Shown: piece after piece, positions 33,448 to 40,600 of the stretch
Numbering within the stretch: position 1 is the stretch's first letter
Layout of the letters: each line of letters begins with the position of its first letter
The notes under the pieces: model-generated
Seen by the model: only the letters and a program-made list of their open reading frames with translations
Told to the model about the DNA's origin: nothing
The model's database searches: none
Position numbers and translations under genes: made by a program
NCBI GenBank assembly: GCA_946411505.1
Contig: CAMKEG010000002.1
Span: 186,001-250,000, forward strand
Direction of reading: 5' to 3'
DNA from: an uncultured Treponema sp.
Lineage (GTDB): Bacteria; Spirochaetota; Spirochaetia; Treponematales; Treponemataceae
Length of the DNA: 64,000 nt

Positions 33448-34953
33448 TTGGACAACACAGGCTACACGCCCGAAGAGCCGATTGCGGCGGTTGCCACTGC
33501 GCTGGCGCCGGCCGCTCTCGGCATCATCCGCGTCTCGGGCAAAAACTCCATTCAACTTTTGTCAAAAATTTTTTCTCGCCCCAAGGCCTTGTCCTCGGCC
33601 GCCGGCAACACGATTGTTTACGGCTGGATAGTTGAGCCGCAAAATGCTGGGGCGACCGAAAGCGTTGGAGGCGGCCAAGATTGTTCGCAAGACCAAAATG
33701 CCGCGGCCCGCGATTGCGTTCCCGGCCAAAAAGCCGCGCGGGTGGACGAAGTTTTGGTGTCGGTTTTCCGCGCGCCAAAATCTTTTACCGGCGAGGAAAT
33801 GGCCGAAATCTCTTGCCACGGCGGAACTGCGGTTGTGACAAAAATTTTCAACTTGCTTTTGCAAAACGGCTTTAGGCAAGCCGAGCGCGGCGAGTTTACC
33901 TTCCGCGCCTTTATAAACGGCAAGGCCGACCTTACAAAGGCGGAAGCCGTTCGCGAAATCATAGAAAGCCGCACGGGAGCCTCAAGCCAAAAGGCGGCGG
34001 GCCGCTTGGCCGGAAACTTGAGCCAAGAAATCGAGCGCGTCCAAAAATCCTTGATTGACACGCTGGCGCAAATCGAAGTCGAAATCGAATACCCCGAAGA
34101 CGAAGAGACAATCGCGGACGCTTACGACCAAACAAAATTGCTTGAAGCCATCGCCGCCCTTGAGCGCCTGGCCCATACATGGAAAAGCGAAAAGCTTTAC
34201 CAAGAAGGCGCCCGCCTGGTTCTTTGCGGAAAAACCAACGCCGGAAAGTCAAGCTTGTTCAACTGCCTTTTAAAGGAAGAGCGCGCGATCGTAAGCGACA
34301 TCGAAGGCACCACCCGCGACTGGATAGAAAGCTGGATAAGCCTTGACGGAATCCCCGCGCGCCTTTTTGACACGGCGGGCTTGCGCTCCACCAGCGACGA
34401 GATAGAGGCTCGCGGCGTGGAAAGCGCCAAGGAATTGAGCGACGAGGCCGACTTGCTTTTGTACTTGGCCGACGTGACTTTGCCCAAGGATCAAATCGAC
34501 CTGGCTTTTTTGGCGGAACGAAAGGAGCCTGTGATTTTTGTTTGGAACAAGCTGGACAAGGTTTCGCAAGACCAAAAGGCGGCGATCTCCGAAGCCAAAA
34601 AATTTTATGAGGCCGCCAGCAAAAAAATCCCCGCGCTTTCCGGGCAAGTTTTTGTCAGCGCCAAAAACGGCGGCGGCGTAAAGGATTTGGTCGCGATGGC
34701 CAAAGCCCTGCTTTTAAAAGGCCAGGAAACGGAGCGAAGCCAGGCCGGTTTGGGCAGCGAGCGCCAAAAGCGTTTGGTTGAAAGCGCTCTGGAAAGCTTG
34801 CGCCACGCCGCCGCCTTGCAAAAAGGCTATTCGCTTGACGCGGCCGTCCAAGACATTGAGGACGCGCTGGACTTTTTGGGCGAGCTTACAGGCCGCGTGA
34901 CCGCCGACGACATTTTGGACAGCGTATTCAGCAATTTTTGCGTGGGAAAGTAA
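33448..34953 (+). CDS. mnmE: tRNA uridine-5-carboxymethylaminomethyl modification GTPase
   Basis: A 501-residue MnmE (TrmE). The N-terminal THF domain has ALGIIRVSGK and VDEVLVSVFRAPKSFTGEE. The G domain has GKTNAGKSSLFN, DTAGLR and NKLD, with SAKNG as G5. The C-terminus ends CVGK, the catalytic Cys motif (CxGK). With MnmG it modifies U34 of tRNAs. The start is TTG 33448, two bases after the previous stop; no other start fits. Two insertions are unusual: about 32 residues between IVEPQN and VDEVLV, carrying two dispersed-motif copies, and SQDQKAAISEAKK after NKLD. Confidence 0.95.
   Translation: MDNTGYTPEEPIAAVATALAPAALGIIRVSGKNSIQLLSKIFSRPKALSSAAGNTIVYGWIVEPQNAGATESVGGGQDCSQDQNAAARDCVPGQKAARVDEVLVSVFRAPKSFTGEEMAEISCHGGTAVVTKIFNLLLQNGFRQAERGEFTFRAFINGKADLTKAEAVREIIESRTGASSQKAAGRLAGNLSQEIERVQKSLIDTLAQIEVEIEYPEDEETIADAYDQTKLLEAIAALERLAHTWKSEKLYQEGARLVLCGKTNAGKSSLFNCLLKEERAIVSDIEGTTRDWIESWISLDGIPARLFDTAGLRSTSDEIEARGVESAKELSDEADLLLYLADVTLPKDQIDLAFLAERKEPVIFVWNKLDKVSQDQKAAISEAKKFYEAASKKIPALSGQVFVSAKNGGGVKDLVAMAKALLLKGQETERSQAGLGSERQKRLVESALESLRHAAALQKGYSLDAAVQDIEDALDFLGELTGRVTADDILDSVFSNFCVGK
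33685..33740 (+). repeat. Two dispersed motif copies inside mnmE
   Basis: TCGCAAGACCAAAATGCCGC (33685-33704, read S-Q-D-Q-N-A-A) and a diverged copy GGCCAAAAAGCCGCGCG (33724-33740). Both lie in an insertion in the THF domain. A third copy, TCGCAAGACCAAAAGGCGGC, lies at 34565-34584 in the G domain. Confidence 0.6.
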
Positions 34954-35100
34954 GCGCGGAAAAAGCGGCTCCCAGTTGGCTGGCGGTCGGCGGAACCGCT
35001 AGATATCGTCTCGTTTCCGTTGGAAACGAGGCCTCTAAAGGTATTGCAGTCGCGCATACGCGCTCCGCACGGCTCGCTACACGCATAAAAAGGCGCAAAA
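34954..35100. other. Intergenic spacer after mnmE
   Basis: No gene. A perfect hairpin CTCGTTTCC/GGAAACGAG sits at 35010-35030. It lacks a U-run. The remainder is GC-rich sequence with short inverted repeats, leading into family-1 repeat copy B. Confidence 0.5.
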
Positions 35101-35150
35101 TGATTGCCAGCGCTCGTGAGAGCGCAGTTGAATAAATTTCCTTAAGCAAA
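35101..35150 (+). repeat. Dispersed hairpin repeat, family 1, copy B
   Basis: TGATTGCCA, stem GCGCTC/GAGCGC with loop GTGA, then AGTTGAAT, TTTCCT and AAGCAAAA. The 5' half is as in copies A and D; the 3' flank has diverged. Confidence 0.7.
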
Positions 35151-35217
35151 ACGGCGGGCTTGCCCGACGTAGAGTTTCCGCCAACCGCCCGCCTCCTTCG
35201 TGCCGCTTTTTTCGCGC

Positions 35218-35246
35218 TTGCAACTAACCTACAAAAGCGTTATAAT
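35218..35246 (+). promoter_or_regulatory. Promoter of the pyrBIC operon
   Basis: TTGCAA (35218-35223), 17-bp spacer, TATAAT (35241-35246). The leader before ATG 35271 is under 20 nt, too short for a PyrR-type attenuator. AAGGAG is the ribosome site. Confidence 0.75.
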
Positions 35247-35270
35247 AAAGAAAATTCTAAGGAGCCATTA

Positions 35271-36194
35271 ATGCTTAAAGGCCGTCACGTAATCCAACCT
35301 GATGATTTGTCGGTTGCGGAGATTGAGGAAATCTGCGCTCTGGCAGAGCAAATTATTGTTGATCCAAATTCTTTTAAAGATGTGTGCCGCGGGAAAATTC
35401 TTGCGGCGCTTTTTTTTGAGCCAAGCACCCGCACGCGCTTAAGCTTTGAGGCTGCGATGCTGCGTTTGGGCGGAGCGGTGGAAGGCTTTGCCGACGCGAG
35501 CTACACTTCCACCACAAAGGGAGAAATCTTGGCCGACACGATTCGCGTTGTTTCAAGCTACGCGGACGTAATAGCGATGAGAAGCCCCAAGGAAGGCGCG
35601 GCGCTCTTGGCCTCAAAATATTCTGACTGCCCGATAATCAACGCGGGCGACGGCGGCCACTTCCACCCGACGCAAACATTGACCGACCTTTTGACGATAC
35701 GGAGATTGCGCGGCAGTTTTGAAAACCAAACAGTTTGCTTTGTGGGCGACTTAAAGTTTGGCCGCACCGTTCACTCTTTGACGCAAGCGATGTGCCGCTA
35801 TCCCGGAAACAAGTTCATCTTTGTAAGCCCAAAGGAGCTTACCGTTCCCGAGTACATGATAGAAGACATCCTAAAGCCCGCGGGCGTTCAGTACGAATGC
35901 GCCGAGCGAATGGAAGACGTGATAGACAAGGCTGACATCCTTTACATGACCCGCGTTCAAAAGGAACGTTTCTTTAACGAGCAGGACTACATCCGCCTAA
36001 AGGACAGCTACATCTTGGACAAGGAAAAGATGAAGCTTGCAAAGAGCGACATGATTGTCCTGCACCCGCTTCCCCGCGTGAACGAAATTTCTTACGAGGT
36101 TGACGACGACCCCCGCGCCGCGTACTTTAAGCAAGTCAAGTTTGGCATGTACGCGCGAATGAGCCTCATCGCAAAGTTGACAGGAGCCCTCTGA
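35271..36194 (+). CDS. pyrB: Aspartate carbamoyltransferase catalytic chain
   Basis: A 307-residue transcarbamoylase. [15 protein letters not shown] (carbamoyl phosphate loop), [27 protein letters not shown] and HPLPRVNEI are all present. It makes carbamoyl-aspartate in pyrimidine synthesis. ATG 35271 follows AAGGAG; the frame extends 111 bases further up only through the promoter. The regulatory chain gene pyrI starts within its stop (TGATG), as expected for a B2-type holoenzyme with equal subunit supply. Confidence 0.97.
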   Translation: MLKGRHVIQPDDLSVAEIEEICALAEQIIVDPNSFKDVCRGKILAALFFEPSTRTRLSFEAAMLRLGGAVEGFADASYTSTTKGEILADTIRVVSSYADVIAMRSPKEGAALLASKYSDCPIINAGDGGHFHPTQTLTDLLTIRRLRGSFENQTVCFVGDLKFGRTVHSLTQAMCRYPGNKFIFVSPKELTVPEYMIEDILKPAGVQYECAERMEDVIDKADILYMTRVQKERFFNEQDYIRLKDSYILDKEKMKLAKSDMIVLHPLPRVNEISYEVDDDPRAAYFKQVKFGMYARMSLIAKLTGAL

Positions 36195-36643
36195 TGTTGA
36201 ATGTAGAAACGATAAAAAACGGTTTGGTCATCGACCACATTTGCGCGGGCTACGGCCCAAAGATTTTTAACTGGCTGGGACTTGCCAACGCGCGCTTTAC
36301 CGCGGCGCTTGTGATGAACGTTCAGTCCAAAAAGGGCGGAAAAAAAGACATCATAAAAATCGACAACATCATCAACATCGACTATTCGGTCTTGGGCTTT
36401 ATCGACCCCAACATCACAGTGAACGTGATCAAGGACGAAAAGATTGTCGAAAAAATCAAGATGGAACTTCCGCAAAAAGTGACAGGCGTAATCCATTGCA
36501 AAAACCCCCGCTGCATCACCGCAAGCGAAAAATACGTTCCGCAAAGCTTTCACTTGGTTGACAGGACCCGCGCGCTTTACCGCTGCGAATACTGCGACAC
36601 CTTGTACAAGGCCGGCCCGCAGGGAGAGGCGGTGGAATTGTAA
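36194..36643 (+). CDS. pyrI: Aspartate carbamoyltransferase regulatory chain
   Basis: A 149-residue PyrI. The N-terminal allosteric domain starts [15 protein letters not shown] and includes KIDNIINID. The C-terminal zinc domain has CKNPRC and CEYC (four Cys, near residues 107-135). It binds CTP/ATP and confers allostery on PyrB. The length matches the family. It overlaps pyrB by one base, and pyrC starts 11 bp after it. Confidence 0.96.
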   Translation: MLNVETIKNGLVIDHICAGYGPKIFNWLGLANARFTAALVMNVQSKKGGKKDIIKIDNIINIDYSVLGFIDPNITVNVIKDEKIVEKIKMELPQKVTGVIHCKNPRCITASEKYVPQSFHLVDRTRALYRCEYCDTLYKAGPQGEAVEL

Positions 36644-36654
36644 GAGGCAAGGCA

Positions 36655-38142
36655 ATGACCATAATTTACAACGCGCGGATTGTTGACGAGAGCGCCGACA
36701 AAAAAGGCGCGGTCATCATCGAAGGAAAAAAAATCAAGCGCGTCTTTTACGGAACATTTAAAAGCGCGGAGAGCGTTTTAAAGGCGGCGAATCTTTGCAA
36801 GACAAAAAACGCCGCTCAAACTGAAATCGCTTACAAGACCAAAAACGCCGCCGGCGCCGGCCGCAATTCCAGTCTTGCCAAAAGTTCCGGCATGACCGAA
36901 ATCGACGCGCGGGGCCTTGTCTTGGCGCCGGCCTTTATCGACATGCACGCGCACTTTAGGTATCCGGGACAGGAGCTAAAAGAGGACTTGGATTCCGCGC
37001 TAAAGGCGGCCGCCGCCGGCGGCTTTGGAACCCTGGTCCTTATGCCCAACACAAATCCGGTTGTCTCTAGCAAAGACGAGGCGCTAAAGGTTGACCAAGA
37101 AGCGGCGGAACGAAAAATGTCGTGCGTCTTTCAGGCCGTAAGCCTTACAAAAAGATTTGACGGCGCGACGACAGTTCACCTTGAAGGCTTGGACAAAAAG
37201 ACAACGCCCGTGATAAGCGAAGACGGCCGCGAAGTCGCAAGTTCCGCCGTAATGCTGGACGCGATGAAAATCGCCGCAAAGAAAAAACTTGTTGTAAGCT
37301 GCCACTGCGAAGACCCGGAACTTGCCGCGCTTGCAAAAACTTACAGGACGCGCGCTCTAGAGCTTATGGCAAAATACAAGATTCCCGCTTGGGGAGCGAT
37401 AGACAAAAAAGTTTTGGCCGCCGTTCCCGCGCCCGCTCTTGAACAAATCGTTCAAAACATAAAAGAGGCCAACTCGCTTTTGGAACTTGCCGAGGACGCG
37501 GCCACCGAGCGAAACATTTTGCTTGCGCAAAAAGCCGGCTGCCACATTCACCTTTGCCACGTTTCCACCGTAAAAAGCGTTATGGCCGCCCGCCGCGCCA
37601 AGGCGGAAGAAAAAAATTACAAGAACGGATTTAAAATCACTTTTGAAATCACGCCGCACCACTTGGCGCTTGAAGGAACGGCTGTTCCAAAAATCTTCGC
37701 CTTCGTGAACCCGCCGCTTAGGACAAGCCAAGACCGCGCCGCGCTTTTGGCCGCGCTCAAGGACGGAACGGCAGACTGCATCGCGACCGACCACGCGCCG
37801 CACACGATGGAAGACAAGGCCGCCGGCGCTCCTGGCTTTACCGGGCTTGAAACTGCCTACGCAGTTTGCAACAGCGTTCTATGCAAGAAAGAAAAGATTC
37901 CCGCGCAAAAACTGATGGCTCTGATGTCGGCAAGGCCCGCGCGAATTTTGGGCTTGAAAAAAGGCTTGGTCGCGGCCGGCTACGACGCCGACTTGGTCTT
38001 GCTGGACCCCGACAAAAAATGGCGCGTGGACTCCTCGCGCTTTTACAGCAAGGGAAAAGCCACGCCGCTTGACGGAAAAACTTTGGCCGGCCGCGTCGTC
38101 GCGACTTTTGTTGCCGGACGAAAGATTTTTGGCGAGCGATAA
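36655..38142 (+). CDS. pyrC: Dihydroorotase with N-terminal insertion
   Basis: A 495-residue type I dihydroorotase. The metal motif is FIDMHAHFRYPGQE, followed by LVLMPNTNP, VSCHCED, HLCHVST and ATDHAPHTMEDK. It closes carbamoyl-aspartate to dihydroorotate. The family average is about 430 residues. The excess is mostly a 45-residue stretch between FYGTFKSAE and EIDARGLVLAPAF, where the chain should pass directly between short strands. That stretch reads CKTKNAAQTEIAYKTKNAAG, and its DNA holds two copies of the dispersed motif. The insert lies in the small beta-domain away from the active site, so function may survive. Confidence 0.95.
   Translation: MTIIYNARIVDESADKKGAVIIEGKKIKRVFYGTFKSAESVLKAANLCKTKNAAQTEIAYKTKNAAGAGRNSSLAKSSGMTEIDARGLVLAPAFIDMHAHFRYPGQELKEDLDSALKAAAAGGFGTLVLMPNTNPVVSSKDEALKVDQEAAERKMSCVFQAVSLTKRFDGATTVHLEGLDKKTTPVISEDGREVASSAVMLDAMKIAAKKKLVVSCHCEDPELAALAKTYRTRALELMAKYKIPAWGAIDKKVLAAVPAPALEQIVQNIKEANSLLELAEDAATERNILLAQKAGCHIHLCHVSTVKSVMAARRAKAEEKNYKNGFKITFEITPHHLALEGTAVPKIFAFVNPPLRTSQDRAALLAALKDGTADCIATDHAPHTMEDKAAGAPGFTGLETAYAVCNSVLCKKEKIPAQKLMALMSARPARILGLKKGLVAAGYDADLVLLDPDKKWRVDSSRFYSKGKATPLDGKTLAGRVVATFVAGRKIFGER
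36794..36855 (+). repeat. Two dispersed motif copies inside pyrC
   Basis: TTTGCAAGACAAAAAACGCC (36794-36813, read C-K-T-K-N-A) and TTACAAGACCAAAAACGCCG (36831-36850, read Y-K-T-K-N-A). The frame differs from that used in mnmE and the FMN enzyme. Confidence 0.6.
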
Positions 38143-38258
38143 GCACGGGCGGCGCGGATTTTTGGCTTGCAAGCAATTGCAGGCGCAAGCCTTGAAAGCG
38201 CGCAAGGAGAACGGTCGCAAGCCTTGAAAGCGCGGCGCCTTTGCGCTAATGTTCAACT

Positions 38259-39035
38259 ATGGACAACTCGTTGACTTCTTACAAAATATTTGTCATCGCC
38301 GCTTTTTTGTTTTTTACCGGCTCGGTGCTGGGTTGGTTTATCGAGCTTTTTTACAGAAAATTTTTTGAGCGCGTCCAGAATCCGCAAAAGCGCTGGGTGA
38401 ACCCCGGCTTTTTGACAGGGCCATGGCTTCCAGTTTACGGCTTTGGCGCGCTTTCGCTTTTTGCGATGAGCTTTGTAGAAACGTTCATCAGCGGCTTGGA
38501 CAAGGGCGGCGCCGCGCACTATGTTCTTATGATTGTCTTTATGGCGCTTATAATGACGGGCATCGAGTTTGCCGCGGGAATCATTTTTATAAAGGGAATG
38601 AAAATCCGCCTTTGGGATTATTCGGAAGAGTGGGGCAACTTGTGGGGAATCATTTGCCCCAAGTACGCGCTCTTTTGGGCGGCGCTTTCGGCGGCCTATT
38701 ACTTTTTGCTCTTTCCGCCGTTTTTGGATTTGGTCATGTGGTTCATCGAGCATCCTTGGTTTTCGTTTGTCGTCGGAACTTTGTTTGGAATTTTTGTCGT
38801 GGACTGCGCCTTTTCTTTGCGGCTTGGAACGGCATTGCGCAAAAAGGCCATGCAAATCGACAAGGCCTCTGCCATCAACATTCAAAAAATGCAAACCGTC
38901 CTTCGCCAAGACCGCGTGGTCAAATTCTTTAGCACGCATTCCGAGCGCTTCCTGACGGAAAAGCTACAAAGCTTTGAGGACTTTATAAGCCGTTCCCCCG
39001 CAAAGATGAGCACTAGTCGCGAAGACAAGCGATAG
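38259..39035 (+). CDS. Putative ABC-transporter-type membrane protein (CmpB/PF06541-like)
   Basis: A 258-residue membrane protein with about five membrane segments in the first 190 residues and a charged cytoplasmic tail. GWFIELFYRKF, NPGFLTGPWLPVYGFGAL and the later LWDYSEEWGNLWG are typical of the family annotated as putative ABC transporter permease. No ATPase gene adjoins it, and the biological role is unknown. There is no clear ribosome site before ATG 38259; TTGAAA-N17-TAATGT ends 6 nt before it, a weak leaderless candidate. The 38143-38258 spacer holds a TTTTTGGCTTGCAAGC stretch like the dispersed motif. Confidence 0.75.
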   Translation: MDNSLTSYKIFVIAAFLFFTGSVLGWFIELFYRKFFERVQNPQKRWVNPGFLTGPWLPVYGFGALSLFAMSFVETFISGLDKGGAAHYVLMIVFMALIMTGIEFAAGIIFIKGMKIRLWDYSEEWGNLWGIICPKYALFWAALSAAYYFLLFPPFLDLVMWFIEHPWFSFVVGTLFGIFVVDCAFSLRLGTALRKKAMQIDKASAINIQKMQTVLRQDRVVKFFSTHSERFLTEKLQSFEDFISRSPAKMSTSREDKR

Positions 39036-39060
39036 GGAGGAGCGGGATTTTTGATAGATT

Positions 39061-39240
39061 TTAAGCGCGTTTGACATCACGAAGTTTTGCCAAAGCCTTA
39101 AATGCCGTTTGTTGATCAGGAGTCAATTCGGGACAATCTTCGTCAAAAGATACAGGCTTTTTTGAGGCATTTTCTATTTTAGCCAACTGTTCAGCGGTCG
39201 GCAATTGGTTTTTAGTCACAGTGATTTTAGTTATCGCCAT
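39061..39240 (-). CDS. BrnA-type antitoxin
   Basis: A 59-residue acidic protein starting MAITKITVTKNQLPTAEQ. Its middle, SFDEDCPELTPDQQTAF, has the D-x-P-E-L-T signature of BrnA antitoxins. It overlaps the toxin gene by 14 bases. The order toxin first, antitoxin second is that of brnTA systems. It is shorter than most BrnA proteins, which end in a ribbon-helix-helix domain, so the DNA-binding part may be reduced or missing. ATG 39240 was chosen over a longer frame because the extension would lie fully in the toxin gene. Confidence 0.65.
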   Translation of the reverse strand: MAITKITVTKNQLPTAEQLAKIENASKKPVSFDEDCPELTPDQQTAFKALAKLRDVKRA

Positions 39241-39517
39241 AATAAATTTTCTCCTCGGCATTAGTCGCCAATCTAGCTGAAATAATTCTTGTTGAATCTC
39301 CTCGTTCCGTGTAGACCACAAACAAGACCCTGCCAACTTTTCCTAGAACAATATATCTGTCTTCTTCACCACTATGCTTTGCGTCAAAAAATTCCAAACG
39401 CGCATTGTCTGTAAAAACCAAAGCGGCAGTAAAAAAATCAATGCCATGTTTTTTTTCGTTCAGTTCATTCTTATAGTCATCCCATTCAACTGTGCGACCT
39501 GAAACAACAGTTTTCAT
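39227..39517 (-). CDS. BrnT family toxin
   Basis: A 96-residue RelE-fold ribonuclease toxin. Family markers: VEWDDYKNELNEKKHGIDF (W-D-x-x-K..N..KH-G), AALVFTD, DRYIVLGKVGRVLFVVYTERG and RIISARLATNAEEKIYY. BrnT cleaves RNA and stops translation when BrnA is degraded. The pair is co-directional with no large gap and sits at the left end of an AT-rich patch beside a XRE repressor, so it may stabilise that island. Confidence 0.85.
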   Translation of the reverse strand: MKTVVSGRTVEWDDYKNELNEKKHGIDFFTAALVFTDNARLEFFDAKHSGEEDRYIVLGKVGRVLFVVYTERGDSTRIISARLATNAEEKIYYGDN

Positions 39518-39571
39518 ATTGAAAATTTATACTATGGCGGAGGATTTGTCAAGAAAATTTGACGCGAGAAT

Positions 39572-40165
39572 TTATCGCGGCAGGGCGTAGCGAATTGTGA
39601 GCGTGGCTCCCATTCCAGATTCCGGCGAGTGAAGAACGGCGTCTTTGCTTTGGTCAAAGACTTGCCGCATCGCAGAGCAACATATTGGCATGCGATGGTT
39701 TGTTCCGGGATAGCCGCCAAGCAAGCGGTGAAGCTCGCCCGATATTATTGTCACTTCTTTTTCGCCGGCAGTGGTTTTTTCCGCAAAGATTTCGTTCAGC
39801 TTTGCGAGGAAGTGTTGTTGGGAAAGCCCTTGCTGTGGATAGCGTTTTTTTAGCGTGTCTGTCAAGGCGAGCGTCGCGTCCAGGTCAGTGTCGTCAAAAC
39901 AAGAAAGAGCTTCCATGATTTTTCGCTGCTTTAGCGGCAGGGCGGAAATTTGAGTTTCGGAAGAATTTGTTCCAGTCACAAGGTATTCCACGGAAACGCC
40001 CAACGCCCGCGCGATTTTTACGGCGGTGTCGGCGGTAGGCAAAGAGTTGTGGCCTGTAAGATAGTTTCCCAAAGTGTTTTTGCTAATTCCGCACTTTTCG
40101 GCAAAGTCCTTTAGTTGAAAGCCTTGATACTCCAATTCTGACTTTAAACTTTCCTTAAAACTCAT
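39572..40165 (-). CDS. XRE-family repressor with C-terminal effector domain
   Basis: A 197-residue regulator. Residues 8-65 are a Cro/C1-type helix-turn-helix (LKDFAEKCGISKNTLGNYLTG, then ARALGVSVEYLVTG). The rest (AEKTTAGEKEVTIISGELHRLLGG..CSAMRQVF) is a domain I do not recognise. It is transcribed away from the 40291 gene over a spacer full of palindromes, so it probably represses itself and the divergent genes. Its GC content is closer to the core chromosome than to the divergent genes. Confidence 0.8.
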   Translation of the reverse strand: MSFKESLKSELEYQGFQLKDFAEKCGISKNTLGNYLTGHNSLPTADTAVKIARALGVSVEYLVTGTNSSETQISALPLKQRKIMEALSCFDDTDLDATLALTDTLKKRYPQQGLSQQHFLAKLNEIFAEKTTAGEKEVTIISGELHRLLGGYPGTNHRMPICCSAMRQVFDQSKDAVLHSPESGMGATLTIRYALPR

Positions 40166-40169
40166 AATG

Positions 40170-40251
40170 CCTATTTTAATTAAATTTAATGTTAAAAAAG
40201 TTGAATAAAATTAAAATAGGTGTATAATAAGAATTGAAGATTAAATTTAAT
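40170..40251. promoter_or_regulatory. Divergent promoter/operator region for the XRE repressor and the 40291 operon
   Basis: Two perfect palindromes ATTAAATTTAAT (40179-40190 and 40240-40251) and a 12-bp inverted repeat CCTATTTTAATT (40170-40181) / AATTAAAATAGG (40209-40220). The plus promoter TTGAAT-N16-TATAAT (40201-40228) overlaps the right arm. Confidence 0.65.
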
Positions 40252-40290
40252 TGTTACTGTGATTGATGAATTAAATTAAAGAGGTTCAAC

Positions 40291-40581
40291 ATGAAAAAAT
40301 TTAAATTAAAAGGAAAGAATTATTTTTTTGACTATAATTCTGCATCAGAACGAAAGGTAAAACTATTTCAAGAATTATCAGGGGATGATTTATATGGAAA
40401 GCAGAAAAAAATTATAGTTGAAAAACTTTGGGAAATCATACATAAAAATCCAACAATAAGAATAAGTAGAACTCATCGCGATTATATTTTTTCTTATCAT
40501 AATGGAACCAATAGAGATGCGTCTATAAATACAAATTCTTTAGGAAGAATTCTAAATGATTATTTTGAAGGTAAACTTTAA
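40291..40581 (+). CDS. Small protein of unknown function
   Basis: A 96-residue basic protein (starts MKKFKLKGKNYFFDYNSASE). It contains KKIIVEKLWEIIHKNPTIRISRTHRDYIF, which may form a helical or winged-helix-like DNA contact, but I recognise no family. AT-rich codons unlike the core. The ribosome site is AGAGG. It lies 19 bp before the Sel1 membrane protein and under the same operator as the XRE repressor, so the two plus-strand genes probably form one regulated unit. Confidence 0.65.
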   Translation: MKKFKLKGKNYFFDYNSASERKVKLFQELSGDDLYGKQKKIIVEKLWEIIHKNPTIRISRTHRDYIFSYHNGTNRDASINTNSLGRILNDYFEGKL

Positions 40582-40600
40582 TTAAAAAGCGGTGAACGAT

